From Chitinophaga solisilvae (GTDB lineage: Bacteria > Bacteroidota > Bacteroidia > Chitinophagales > Chitinophagaceae): a DNA stretch of 64,000 bases. Under the pieces are notes generated by a model, which saw nothing but the letters and a program-made list of their open reading frames with translations, was not told the DNA's origin and searched no databases. Shown piece by piece: positions 26,907-36,249 of this stretch; position 1 is the stretch's first letter; each line of letters opens with the position of its first letter. Location: assembly GCF_009928525.1 (NCBI RefSeq), contig NZ_JAABOK010000008.1:248001-312000 (forward strand), read 5' to 3'. Position numbers and translations under genes: made by a program.

Positions 26907-29900
26907 TTAAAAGTTTACATTCAGGCCAACGGAAAGCGTGCGCGGACGCGGATAGTAAGCACGGTCGATACCCACATCCAGCGGATCGCCGTCGTTACCG
27001 TCGCGCATACCTACTTCCGGATCAAAGCCATCATATCTGGTGATGGTAAGCAGGTTCTCACCTCCGGCGTATACCCGTACTTTAGCAATGCCCCATCTCT
27101 TCAGTAATGACTGCGGAAGGGAATAGCCGAGTTGCAGGCTGTTCAGGCGGATAAAGCTGCCGTTCTGAATCCAGCGGTCAGAAGGTCGCATATTGTTATT
27201 GGGATCCAGGATAGTAACGCGGGGTTCCTTATTCGTAGATCCTTCGCCGGTCCATGACTGCTCTTTATCGGGCGCAAAGTAGTTGGAGATCCCGGATGAA
27301 TTGGTATAGTGTTTCCAGCCGGTATAAATCTGGTTTCCACCGCGGCCGCTGAGGGTCATGTTCAGGTCGAACTGCTTATACCAGAAGGAAGCAGAAAGGC
27401 CATAGATACGGGTAGGCCATGGGCTGCCGATGTAGGTCTGGTCTTTGTCATCTATCACATGATCCCCGTTCAGGTCTTTATAGCGGATATCGCCGGGAGC
27501 CGCGCCGGGCTGCTTTGCTGCCTCGTCTACTTCCTTCTGATTCTGGAAGATGCCATCTGTCACATATCCGAAGAAACCGCCGATAGGATGGCCGGCCATT
27601 GTTTTGCTGACTCTTACGCCGCTGGTGATTTCACCTGCATAGAAGGCTGCACCTTCGTTCATCAGGCTGGTCACCTCGTTGCGGTTAATCGCGTAATTCA
27701 CGGAGATATCATATCCGAAGGTTTTTTTACGGTTACTATGGATGCCCACCGTAAACTCAAAACCTTTGTTGACTACATTACCACCGTTTACATAAGGCGG
27801 TTCAGAAACGCCTACAGAAGCCAGGATGGGCAATCTCACCAGGACACCGGAAGTGGCGCGGTGATAATAATCAGCTCCCACGGTAATACGGTTATTGAAC
27901 AAGGTAGCGTCGATACCCAGATCTGTTTCTCTGGTGGCCTCCCATTTCAGGTTCATATTACCGATGCTGGAAGGCGTGGCGCCCAGCAGTACTTCCTGTT
28001 CTTTGCCACGGCCAAACGGATAAGGTATGTTTACTTTCAGGGTAGAAACGGTAGCGCTGGTAGACAGAGAGCCTTCATTACCCAGCGATCCCCAGCCGCC
28101 GCGCAGTTTGAGGTCGTTGATAAATTTCACGTCCCGGAGGAATGGCTCATTGGATAAGCGCCAGCCCAGCGAGAAAGACGGGAACGTACCGAAGCGGTTG
28201 TTGGCGCCGAACTTGGAAGATCCGTCGCGGCGTACATTCACCGTTGCGAGGTAGGTATTCCGGTAGCTGTAGTTCAGGCGGCCGAAGTAGGATAACATGC
28301 CCCATTCATCGCCGCCACCGCCGACTTTCATCCCTGTGGAGGCGAGGTCCAGGTATTGCAGCGAACCGGTGAGCCTGGCGTCGGCCGGCAGGTTTTGTCC
28401 GTAGGCCGTGATATACGAATCAAAGGAATGCTGCGCAGTAACGCCCAGCAACCCGTCGATATGATGCTTACCGAAGCTGCGGCTGTAGTTCAGGGTATTT
28501 TCCCAGGCCCAGTCAGTGCCGTTGGAGGCTTCTTCTTCCAGGCTGCTCACATCTTCCTTCTGTGAATTGCTGACAAAATACGCCGGGATATAGGAACGCT
28601 GACGGCCATTACCCACATTGATATTAAACTGTGATTTAAAGTTCAGTCCGGGTAAGAGGTCTGCCTGTGCATACAGTGATCCCATCAACTGCCAGCTTTT
28701 ATTCAGGCGCTGGATATTTTCTACTGCCGCCACCGGATTGTAGGTATTGGCAAAAGGCGATACGCCATAGCTGCCGTCTGCATTCTTTACAGGCACGGTG
28801 GGCGACATCTGGATAGCTGTGCTGATGATACCTCTGGCATCACTGTCGTAATCGGAAATACTGTTACGCGTCGTAAAAGCGTAGTTCAGGTTCTCTCCGA
28901 ATTTCAGCCAGCGTTTCAGCTGGTGAGTGCTGTTCAGGGATACGCCTGTTTTAGCGTAATCCGTTCCTATCACGGTTCCTTTCTGTTTCAGGTAGCTGGC
29001 GCTCATGCGGTATACGGAGCCTTCCTTACCACCGGAAAATGCCACCTCATATTTGCTGATAGGCGCTGTTCTGAAAATAGCATCCTGCCAGTCGGTACCC
29101 TCGCCATACCCATCCGGGTTATTGAAAACAGGCGCCAGGCCACCGGATACCAGGGCTGCGTTGTAATACTTCGCATAGGTATCTGCGTTGGTCAGCTTCA
29201 GTTTTTTATACACCTGCTGCATACCGGTAAACGTATGTACATCTATTTTCATCGCGCCGGCGCTGCCTTTCTTGGTTGTCACCAGCACTACGCCGTTAGC
29301 GCCACGGGAGCCGTAGATAGCAGCAGCAGAAGCACTCTTCAGGATCTCCACGGACTGAATATCTTCCGGATCGAGGTTGTTGATGTTACCAAACGGGTTA
29401 CCATCCACTACATACAGCGGGTCGCTGTTGTTGATGGTGCCCACCCCGCGGATACGGATCATCATACCGGTACCGGGTGCGCCGGAGTTATTGGAAACGC
29501 TTAATCCGGCTACCTTTCCTACCAGCGCCTGATCCAGGCTACCCAATGTTCTGTTGTTGATCTGATCGCCCGCCACAGAGCCTACCGCGCCGGTGATATC
29601 CTTTTTCTCCTGGGTACCGTAGCCGACTACCAGCACTTCACTTAATGCGCTGGAAGCCTGTTTCATTACTACAGACAGCTCCCGGTGCTTTCCTTCTTCC
29701 ACCACAACTTTCATGATCCGCTGCGGAGCGAAAGAGATAAAGCTCACCTCTACAGTATATACGCCAGGCTCCACCACCAGGCTGAAAGCGCCTTCGCCAT
29801 CGCTGACGGTGCTTTTATTCAGTTCCGGAATACGGATGCTGGCGCCGGGGAGTACATCGCCCTTTTCGTCCGTAACCCTGCCCGTTATCTTACCCGGATT

Positions 29901-30272
29901 AATTTTTACGGGCTTCACCTCTTTTACGATAACGACCGTATGATTCATGATTTCATAGCGGTAACCGCTGTTCCGTAATAAACGGTGCAGGATATCGCTC
30001 AGCGCTACATTATTGAAGCTGCTTTCAGCGACCGCTTTTTCATGCAGCGCAGCCTTGTCGAATGCGAAGGATAATTTACTGGCAGCAGATAACTCTGAGA
30101 TAGCAGCAGCCAGTGTTTTACCCTTCAGCTGAATCTGCAGCCGGATGTGGCTCAGATCCTGGGCTGTGCCGGCAGCGGCATGCAGGCAAAGCGTGCCGGC
30201 CACCATAATTCCCAGAAGAAGTACAGAAACTCTCATAAGATGTTTAATGGACCCCGAAAGGTTTTTTTTCAT
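26907..30272 (-). CDS. SusC/RagA-type TonB-dependent outer-membrane transporter with STN domain
   Basis: Second SusC protein of the window. After a signal peptide comes an STN domain (LQIQLKGKTLAAAISELSAA), then a beta-sandwich with VTDEKGDVLPGASIRIPELN, a plug with SEVLVVGYGTQEKKDITGA and the DPLYVVDGNPFGNINN loop, and a barrel ending in RPRTLSVGLNVNF. I take ATG 30272 (MKKNLSGS) as the start; the frame extends to 30314 with a non-signal-like stretch. It is followed by SusD after 20 bases and preceded by FecR and sigma genes. Confidence 0.92.
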   Translation of the reverse strand: MKKNLSGSIKHLMRVSVLLLGIMVAGTLCLHAAAGTAQDLSHIRLQIQLKGKTLAAAISELSAASKLSFAFDKAALHEKAVAESSFNNVALSDILHRLLRNSGYRYEIMNHTVVIVKEVKPVKINPGKITGRVTDEKGDVLPGASIRIPELNKSTVSDGEGAFSLVVEPGVYTVEVSFISFAPQRIMKVVVEEGKHRELSVVMKQASSALSEVLVVGYGTQEKKDITGAVGSVAGDQINNRTLGSLDQALVGKVAGLSVSNNSGAPGTGMMIRIRGVGTINNSDPLYVVDGNPFGNINNLDPEDIQSVEILKSASAAAIYGSRGANGVVLVTTKKGSAGAMKIDVHTFTGMQQVYKKLKLTNADTYAKYYNAALVSGGLAPVFNNPDGYGEGTDWQDAIFRTAPISKYEVAFSGGKEGSVYRMSASYLKQKGTVIGTDYAKTGVSLNSTHQLKRWLKFGENLNYAFTTRNSISDYDSDARGIISTAIQMSPTVPVKNADGSYGVSPFANTYNPVAAVENIQRLNKSWQLMGSLYAQADLLPGLNFKSQFNINVGNGRQRSYIPAYFVSNSQKEDVSSLEEEASNGTDWAWENTLNYSRSFGKHHIDGLLGVTAQHSFDSYITAYGQNLPADARLTGSLQYLDLASTGMKVGGGGDEWGMLSYFGRLNYSYRNTYLATVNVRRDGSSKFGANNRFGTFPSFSLGWRLSNEPFLRDVKFINDLKLRGGWGSLGNEGSLSTSATVSTLKVNIPYPFGRGKEQEVLLGATPSSIGNMNLKWEATRETDLGIDATLFNNRITVGADYYHRATSGVLVRLPILASVGVSEPPYVNGGNVVNKGFEFTVGIHSNRKKTFGYDISVNYAINRNEVTSLMNEGAAFYAGEITSGVRVSKTMAGHPIGGFFGYVTDGIFQNQKEVDEAAKQPGAAPGDIRYKDLNGDHVIDDKDQTYIGSPWPTRIYGLSASFWYKQFDLNMTLSGRGGNQIYTGWKHYTNSSGISNYFAPDKEQSWTGEGSTNKEPRVTILDPNNNMRPSDRWIQNGSFIRLNSLQLGYSLPQSLLKRWGIAKVRVYAGGENLLTITRYDGFDPEVGMRDGNDGDPLDVGIDRAYYPRPRTLSVGLNVNF

Positions 30273-30314
30273 AATTTCGAATCGTTTAAATGGTGAAATA
30301 CTGTTTAGATGCAA

Positions 30315-30387
30315 CGGTATTCAAAGACCTTCCCGGGAACTGAATACCGCGCTGATTGTGACGGAAGTTGTTTCCAGCAGCTTCCGT
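30315..30387. promoter_or_regulatory. Two stem-loops between fecR-like and susC-like genes
   Basis: One hairpin pairs 30315-30323 with 30341-30349 (CGGTATTCA arms). A second pairs 30361-30367 with 30381-30387 (ACGGAAG arms) and has a T-run on the plus-strand side. Both lie in the leader of the SusC gene. They could stabilise or attenuate the transcript; no ligand-binding fold is recognised. Confidence 0.45.
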
Positions 30388-30407
30388 TTTTTTATGCTGT
30401 CAGATGA

Positions 30408-31382
30408 TTAATATATGCTGATAACCTGTTGTCTGATGTTGTATTGCGCCTGTGTAATACTGCATACAATGCGCATCACCTCTTCAATTTTACTGCTGCT
30501 GATAATGTTCATGGAAAAACGTACGTTCCTGATATCCGTCCGGCTGGTTTGCAGGCGATAGCCAAAATTGTGTTCCAGTACTGCCGCCAGCTCATCAAAT
30601 GTAACACCGTCCAGGTGGATGTTTCCTTCCTTCCAGGCATTGGCCGTAACGCCATCTTTTGTTTCAATCTCATAGCTATGATCCGGCTTATGGTAGGTGA
30701 GCTGCTGATCCGGCAGTAAAGTACCGAGTGCATTGCCGCCCATGAGGACGCCTACTTTTCCTGTGGCCACATTGATACGGATGCTTCCCAGTTCAGGATA
30801 AGCCTTGATATTGAAGGAGGTGCCCAGCACCACAGTGCTGATCGTGTCTGTATGTACCATAAACGGCTGTTCCGCCTGTGTGGCCACCTGGAAGAACGCT
30901 TCTCCTTTCAGGAATACTTCGCGGGCGCGGCCTTTGAATCCGGAAGGATAGGTGAGCGTACTGCCGGCATTCAGCCATACCTCGCTCCCGTCGGTCAGAA
31001 TGACCTTCAGCATTTTGCCGGCGGGTGAAACGCTGCTGAGTAATGTGGCGGCCGGTTGCGGCACACGTTGTTCCTGACGGAATAAATATGCTGCGCAGGC
31101 GAGTCCGAGTAATACCAGTACGGCAGCAGCCATCCGGAAAAATACCATTGTCTTCCGTTTATGTGCGGGGGCAGGCAGGTCCGGCATATCTGCTGTTATC
31201 CGGCTGTAGATACGGTTGCGCAGGCGTGTCCGCACCAGCTCTTCTTCCGCCTGACTGCCGAATACAGGAATAGTACGACTGTCGAAGGAAGCATACCAGG
31301 CATCCAGCCGGGCCGTTTCTTCGGATGTACATTTTCCCTGTACTTCTTTTTGCAGTAAATCAAGTAATTCGCGTTTGTTCAC
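30408..31382 (-). CDS. FecR-family anti-sigma factor
   Basis: Membrane anti-sigma regulator for the ECF factor encoded 81 bases upstream. One transmembrane helix lies near residues 80-100. The periplasmic FecR domain (about 115-225) includes KMLKVILTDGSEVWLNAGS and VVLGTSFNIKAYPE, and a C-terminal DUF4974-like domain includes FDELAAVLEHNFGYRLQ. At 324 residues it is somewhat short but normal for the phylum. Confidence 0.87.
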   Translation of the reverse strand: MNKRELLDLLQKEVQGKCTSEETARLDAWYASFDSRTIPVFGSQAEEELVRTRLRNRIYSRITADMPDLPAPAHKRKTMVFFRMAAAVLVLLGLACAAYLFRQEQRVPQPAATLLSSVSPAGKMLKVILTDGSEVWLNAGSTLTYPSGFKGRAREVFLKGEAFFQVATQAEQPFMVHTDTISTVVLGTSFNIKAYPELGSIRINVATGKVGVLMGGNALGTLLPDQQLTYHKPDHSYEIETKDGVTANAWKEGNIHLDGVTFDELAAVLEHNFGYRLQTSRTDIRNVRFSMNIISSSKIEEVMRIVCSITQAQYNIRQQVISIY

Positions 31383-31463
31383 CTGTGGTCTTTATGAACA
31401 TACTCGAACAACACAGAAGGATGTACCGGTATATTTCCAGGCTTAACATTAAGGTAACATTGA

Positions 31464-32075
31464 TCAGTACCGGGTGAGCAGTGCTGCGGTCACTGCAAGT
31501 ATTACATGAACACCGGCATCATTCGCCAGGTTATACTGGTGCAGGGCTTTGCGTATTCTTTTAATGGCCGCGCTGATCTGGTTCCGAACGGTCTGATGTG
31601 AGATAGAGAGTTCATGGGCAATTTCCTCATTGGAGAGCATGCGTTTCCTGCTCATCAGGAAAACAGTCTGCATCCGTTCGGGCATACTGCTGATTTCCTT
31701 TTCCAGCAGGCTTTCCAGTTCCTTATGCATCAGGTGTACGTCAGGATGCGTACTATAACGGGGAGCCGTAAACGTAGTATTTCTTTCAAAAGCTTCTTTC
31801 AATAAACTTTTCCTGTAGAAATCAATGATTCTTCCTTTCAGCGCTTTGTGCAGGTACGCCCGGATAGAACCTTCATTTTCTATCACGGACGGGTTTTTAA
31901 GCAGTGACAGGAATACTTCCTGCAGGATATCTTCTGCATCTTCAGCCGCAGACAAGCGTCTGCAGGCAGTTTCATACAGTTCTTTCCAGTACAGTTCATA
32001 GATTTCATCAAAATAAGGCCGGCTGTGCTGCCAGGTTGGTTCGCCGTTGCCTGTTCTGCTATCTGATCCGCGCAT
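31464..32075 (-). CDS. ECF RNA polymerase sigma factor
   Basis: Region 2 holds AEDAEDILQEVFLSLLKNP; region 4 holds MPERMQTVFLMSRKRMLSNE and the helix-turn-helix LSISHQTVRNQISAAIKRI. The C-terminal tail (VHVILAVTAALLTRY) is hydrophobic, a common trait of Bacteroidota SusC-linked sigma factors. It heads the sigma / FecR / SusC / SusD / phosphatase set on the minus strand. Confidence 0.87.
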   Translation of the reverse strand: MRGSDSRTGNGEPTWQHSRPYFDEIYELYWKELYETACRRLSAAEDAEDILQEVFLSLLKNPSVIENEGSIRAYLHKALKGRIIDFYRKSLLKEAFERNTTFTAPRYSTHPDVHLMHKELESLLEKEISSMPERMQTVFLMSRKRMLSNEEIAHELSISHQTVRNQISAAIKRIRKALHQYNLANDAGVHVILAVTAALLTRY

Positions 32076-32317
32076 CCTGCTTGCAGTTAGTGTTTATAAT
32101 GCAGCCGCAAAGCTCTGGTTTGATTGATAAAGTAGTAGCTGTTTACAATAATTTAATGTAGGGAGGGTGGAGTACAGACCGGAGGAAAAGCCACCAGGAT
32201 GAGTTTTAAGTATTTACTTTATCTTGCAACGTTTACGTCTAATTACTGCATGGTATTAAATGGTAATGCTATCCGTAGTAGCCTGGCTTCAACCTTTTAT
32301 CCAGATTAAACTATACT

Positions 32318-33274
32318 ATGGGTCTGTTCGACTTTTTAAAAAAGAAAAATCTTCCTGCCAGCCACTCAAACGAAGCTGATAATTCCTATGAAACACAATT
32401 TGAAGAGGAAGTATTACGTACCATTCCAAGATATTTCTCTATGCCGGGTGCAGCTGTTGACATCCGGGTACGGCATAGTAAAACAAACAAAATCATTTCA
32501 TTTGCTATCGCTTATCCCGATCAATTCAATACCTGGAAAACTGTAAAATCGGTTGCAGACAGGCGCGGAATCATCTATTCCCTGCTTGATGAGCAATTGG
32601 GGCCTCAGCTGCAACTATGGCAAATAATGGAACGATTTAACGACGATCGGAACTCACAGAAAGCATTGAAACTTGCATTACAATACATGGATGCAACCGT
32701 AGAGCAGCAACCGGATTTTAATACTGCCATGGCAAGAACCTACTTTCTACTGACTCAGTTTGAGCAGGCAGAGCAATACTGTTTGAAGGCGCAGGAACTT
32801 GATCCCGGTCATATCAGGACTAAACGTATTTATGCAGACGTACTTCATTGCACAGGCAGGCAAGAACAGGCTCACCGGTTATATGAGGAGATATTGAATA
32901 AGAAACTGACAAGGGACCAGCAACTGTCTCTGTCTGTTCAACAGCTGCTCGGGTTTGACGGAGACTACATCAACTCTCCGGTTTATGCATTCTCCTGGTT
33001 AAGCAATATGGAAGATACATCAGAAGAAATCTGGAACTGGGCAAACGATGAGTTTTATTACAGCCCGTATTTTCGTGCGCAGCATGCATATCGGTTGATT
33101 GAAAGGCAGGAACATTTGCGGGGGTTGGCGAAGTTGCTAAGTCTGGTTGAGGAAATGCCGTGGTACAAGGATGCAGTAGTTAACTGCTACCATCTTATTG
33201 AACAATCAGGCATGCAGGAGCAGTTGAAGGAAGAATACAACTGGCTGGAAAGGTTGATGGCAAAGGAAATTTAG
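32318..33274 (+). CDS. TPR-containing hypothetical protein
   Basis: Function unknown. The N-terminus MGLFDFLKKKN is followed by a mixed alpha/beta region (about 25-105) and then TPR-like helices (about 110-200), for example FEQAEQYCLKAQELDPGHIR and RQEQAHRLYEEIL. No signal peptide or membrane segment. It is convergent with the SPFH operon across a strong terminator. The zinc-ribbon gene in that operon (33953-34783) starts with a similar MFDFFKKK, so the two may be related in origin or targeting. Confidence 0.6.
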   Translation: MGLFDFLKKKNLPASHSNEADNSYETQFEEEVLRTIPRYFSMPGAAVDIRVRHSKTNKIISFAIAYPDQFNTWKTVKSVADRRGIIYSLLDEQLGPQLQLWQIMERFNDDRNSQKALKLALQYMDATVEQQPDFNTAMARTYFLLTQFEQAEQYCLKAQELDPGHIRTKRIYADVLHCTGRQEQAHRLYEEILNKKLTRDQQLSLSVQQLLGFDGDYINSPVYAFSWLSNMEDTSEEIWNWANDEFYYSPYFRAQHAYRLIERQEHLRGLAKLLSLVEEMPWYKDAVVNCYHLIEQSGMQEQLKEEYNWLERLMAKEI

Positions 33275-33306
33275 ATAAATTTACCGCAGATATAAAATAG
33301 CCTGAT

Positions 33307-33364
33307 AAATAGATAAACTGAAAAAGCCGGGATCTGATGCCCGGCTTTTTCAGTTTATCTATTT
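33307..33364. terminator. Two-way Rho-independent terminator
   Basis: A 25-bp perfect inverted repeat (33307-33331 with 33340-33364) around an 8-base loop, with a GCCGGG core flanked by A-run and T-run. It separates the convergent TPR and DUF6620-like genes. Confidence 0.9.
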
Positions 33365-33375
33365 GGTTCAGATCA

Positions 33376-33945
33376 TCAGAACTGAATATCATCAGCGACA
33401 TTGCCACCCTGCGCATCCGTAAACAGTTGCTGGTACTTGGTTTTATAGCCATCCTGCCTGGATGTATATCCCTGGAAGTCTGCCTGGATATCCTGGTGAA
33501 TCTGTTCATTCCAGAGTGACGCTGCTATCTGGAAGTCACCGAGGGTAATACCGTATTTATCAGCTACCCACTGAGCGCCATCCAGGCCGTATTCATAGGC
33601 CACATTCCTCGCTACTTCCAGCTCCTGGTAAAAGTCTTTATCGGATTTGATTCTTACAGTATTCTCATTTCCTGCTGCAGAAGTATCAGCTTTCAGACCG
33701 TTGAATTTAGGATGCTGATCTGCCTGGCCAAAGTATTGTCCGAACAGGGTAACAATCTCGAAGGAAGCATCCTGTTTCATGCGCTCAGGCCACAGGAGGT
33801 TGGCTTCCTGCCATACGGGTAACTCCACTCCCAGTGCTTTGGCCACATCGTCTTCACTCAGGCCGCTGCCTATTTTAGCGCAGGCTGCGCTGTAATCTTC
33901 CAGGGTAATGCCGTGAATAGGCGCTAATAAAGGATTTTCAGACAT
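33376..33945 (-). CDS. DUF6620-like protein
   Basis: A soluble protein of 189 residues from ATG 33945 (MSENPLLAPIHGITLEDYSA). Two similar segments (APIHGITLEDYSAACAKI near 10 and DKYGITLGDFQIAASLW near 150) suggest an internal duplication. Both carry the pattern GIT-L-x-D-(Y/F). I recall this as DUF6620, but with modest certainty. Function unknown. It lies 7 bases after the stop of the upstream zinc-ribbon gene, last in the SPFH operon, which hints at a membrane-stress role. Confidence 0.55.
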   Translation of the reverse strand: MSENPLLAPIHGITLEDYSAACAKIGSGLSEDDVAKALGVELPVWQEANLLWPERMKQDASFEIVTLFGQYFGQADQHPKFNGLKADTSAAGNENTVRIKSDKDFYQELEVARNVAYEYGLDGAQWVADKYGITLGDFQIAASLWNEQIHQDIQADFQGYTSRQDGYKTKYQQLFTDAQGGNVADDIQF

Positions 33946-33952
33946 AAACAAT

Positions 33953-34783
33953 CTATTTATAATGGTTAAAAGTGTACTCTTCCAATAATCGCTGATAGAA
34001 TTTTTCATTCTCTCCTGCCATATCCGGCACTATCCTGTTCCACTCATCAAACATGGCGCGCAGGTATTTTTTATACAGTACCGGGTCCTGCGGGCGGCTG
34101 CTTTCATATGCCCTGCGAAGCTCCGCCGTACGCTGCTCTGCCAGTTCCCGCGCGTTGTGCAGTACCATTCTTGCGGCAGTAGACGGACTAAAGGTATTCT
34201 GCGACTGGCAGAAGGGACAGGGAATATAGGTGTCGATGAAAAACATTTTCGGAATGGTTATATTACCACCGCATTGTTTGCAGGTAAACTGGTCCTTTAT
34301 TTTTTCGAAAGCCGCCAGCTCCTGCTGGTAGGCACTTTCCAGGTCCTGCTCCCCTGCTGCATGGCGCAACGCTTCCAACGCTTCATTGAGCCGGTCATCG
34401 AAAAGATGATAGCGGTCCAGGCAGGCCATCCTGAAATCATGTACATACCTGTAATACTCACTGCCGGCCGGAGAGGTAACCGGCGGCAAAGCTGCTTCAG
34501 CACTGTATATGAAGGAAATAATATTTTCTTCTTTCACCTCATTCGCCTTATCCCGCATATTGTTGAACTGTCCCATCAGCCCCAGCAACATATGGTAGTG
34601 CGAACGTTTGTACGGGTCTGTATCTTCTTTAAAAACCTGCTGCAGTTCCGGGATACCGGCGTCTGTCAGCTCTTCCATGCGGGCTTCGAGCCTGTCAAGA
34701 AATACAAACCAGCGTTGCTGCCTGGATTGCAGCTCCGCCAGCAGTTCGGGGTTACTGTACTTTTTCTTAAAGAAATCAAACAT
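33953..34783 (-). CDS. Zinc-ribbon / helical hypothetical protein
   Basis: A 276-residue, mainly helical protein. MFDFFKKKYSNPELLAELQS leads into amphipathic helices. A four-cysteine zinc ribbon sits near residues 165-195 (CKQCGGNI and CPFCQSQN). No signal peptide. In Bacillus, YdjI-type SPFH proteins are coded with zinc-ribbon partners (YdjG, YdjH). The gene order here is analogous, but I cannot claim orthology. It starts 3 bases after the preceding small zinc-ribbon gene ends. Confidence 0.55.
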   Translation of the reverse strand: MFDFFKKKYSNPELLAELQSRQQRWFVFLDRLEARMEELTDAGIPELQQVFKEDTDPYKRSHYHMLLGLMGQFNNMRDKANEVKEENIISFIYSAEAALPPVTSPAGSEYYRYVHDFRMACLDRYHLFDDRLNEALEALRHAAGEQDLESAYQQELAAFEKIKDQFTCKQCGGNITIPKMFFIDTYIPCPFCQSQNTFSPSTAARMVLHNARELAEQRTAELRRAYESSRPQDPVLYKKYLRAMFDEWNRIVPDMAGENEKFYQRLLEEYTFNHYK

Positions 34784-34786
34784 GTA

Positions 34787-35035
34787 TTAGGAGTTATTTT
34801 CTTTCCTGATATGAATACCGTCTGTAAGCGTGATGTTCATAAATGCAAAGCCGCAGTAGGCACAGCTGGTCAGGCCTTTATGATAAGCCCTTCCGGCGCC
34901 GCAGTTGGGACAGTCGCGGATATCCATTTTCGCTTCTTCCTCCGGTACCCCACCGCCATAATGCTGTTGCGTGGTGGCCTTTTGCCGGAGCTTTTCCAGG
35001 AAGGAGGCGGTTCTTTTTTTGTTATCGTCTGTCAT
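34787..35035 (-). CDS. Small zinc-ribbon protein
   Basis: An 82-residue protein from ATG 35035 (MTDDNKKRTASFLEKL); a longer frame to 35113 overlaps the SPFH gene and is less likely. A zinc ribbon CPNCGAGRAYHKG with CAYCGFAF fills the second half. A helix in the first part may bind a partner. It sits 10 bases after the SPFH gene and 3 bases before the next. Confidence 0.6.
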   Translation of the reverse strand: MTDDNKKRTASFLEKLRQKATTQQHYGGGVPEEEAKMDIRDCPNCGAGRAYHKGLTSCAYCGFAFMNITLTDGIHIRKENNS

Positions 35036-35045
35036 ACAGGCAGGA

Positions 35046-36002
35046 TCAGAGTAATTTGAGTAGTTCTTCTTTTTTGGCAGTATATTCTGACTCGGTAATG
35101 AGTGCCGCTTCATACAGTGATTTCAGCTTACGGAGCCGTTCTGTGATGTCATCCGCAGGAGCGGGTTTATGCTGAGCAGCGTTGGCCGGGTTCATCATAC
35201 CAGCCATCATTCCCAGCACCACTCCCTGCCGCGCGCCATCGCCCAGTACCGATCCTTCCCTATCCATAGCATCCGCGATACTATACTGCGAGAACTTATT
35301 CATATCTGTCACCATATTCATACCCGTTACCTTATCGTATTGGCGCAATACCTCTTCCGGCAGGGTGATACCGGTGATGGTAAAGCGGGTCACCTCCACG
35401 CCGAAGTCAGCGAAATATGGCTGAATAAGCGGCTGTATTCTTTCGTTCAGCGCTGAAACATTGGCGGCAGCTTCCACTGCAGGTATTTTTGCGAGCGATA
35501 GTACTTCCCCGAACTTCGGGGATATGAAATCGCGCAGCTGTAATTCCAGCTCAGTAACGGTGAGCATGGGCCAGGTGCCTGCATATTCTTTAAAGAATTT
35601 CGCCACATCCGTGATGCGTACATTATAAGTGCCGAAAGCGCGGATACGCACCTGGCCAAATACCGGATCTGTCATGAGAACAGGCGCAGGTGTTCCCCAT
35701 TTCAGGCTAACAAACTGGTGCGTATTGAAAAAGTATACATCTGCCTTGAAAGGGCTTTCAAATCCGTACTTCCAGCCACGCAGCCTGGAAAGCACGGGAA
35801 CATTCTCTGTTTTCAGGCTGTGCCGGCCGGCGGAAAATACGTCTGCCAGCTGTCCTTCGTTGAGCAGCATGACCTGTTGGCTTTCGCGGACAGTGAGCAT
35901 CGCGCCGTTTTTAATTTCCTTGTCGGCATCCGGAAATTTCCACATGAGTACCTTTGGGTCCGGCGTTAATGACTCAATAACTTCAATAAAGGGCAATGCC
36001 AT
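35046..36002 (-). CDS. SPFH-domain protein, YdjI / virion-core-like
   Basis: A member of the SPFH group with the look of Bacillus YdjI, which recruits PspA and YdjG to the membrane. The N-terminal PFIEVIESLTPDPKVLMWKFP and VRESQQVMLLNEGQLADVF are typical. The SPFH fold runs to about residue 235. MVTDMNKFSQYSIADAM and VVLGMMAGMMNP follow, and the end EAALITESEYTAKKEELLKLL is a SHOCT-like helix pair. No signal peptide. It heads a four-gene operon and probably marks membrane or envelope stress. Confidence 0.78.
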   Translation of the reverse strand: MALPFIEVIESLTPDPKVLMWKFPDADKEIKNGAMLTVRESQQVMLLNEGQLADVFSAGRHSLKTENVPVLSRLRGWKYGFESPFKADVYFFNTHQFVSLKWGTPAPVLMTDPVFGQVRIRAFGTYNVRITDVAKFFKEYAGTWPMLTVTELELQLRDFISPKFGEVLSLAKIPAVEAAANVSALNERIQPLIQPYFADFGVEVTRFTITGITLPEEVLRQYDKVTGMNMVTDMNKFSQYSIADAMDREGSVLGDGARQGVVLGMMAGMMNPANAAQHKPAPADDITERLRKLKSLYEAALITESEYTAKKEELLKLL

Positions 36003-36249
36003 TGTATGACTATTTTAAAGCATGATCCGAATGACTCTGTCGCCATACCTCAGCAGACAGGATCTGCTGCTGTGCGGGGTAACTATCTAAAATAAGTGTA
36101 AAAATCCATAAAACAAAGCATGGGCCGGCTGTGAGATGTGGCGGGAGACGGAGAACAGGCGGCCGGATAAAGGTTTAAGATATTGTTAAGTGATGTGGGA
36201 CAGGCCGCCTACTTATCATGATGAAAATAGAAATGGAGAATTTGGTCTT

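Noticed and set aside
25591..26910. Long plus-strand frame of 439 codons opposite the SusD gene
   Set aside because: It is antisense to a well-marked SusD gene, lacks any known domain and arises from codon bias. The SusD reading has lipobox and family motifs.
27309..28157. Plus-strand frame of 282 codons opposite the second SusC gene
   Set aside because: Shadow of SusC; no recognisable product.
34157..35059. Plus-strand frame of 300 codons opposite the zinc-ribbon genes
   Set aside because: Antisense to three genes with matched spacing and cysteine motifs; no plausible product.
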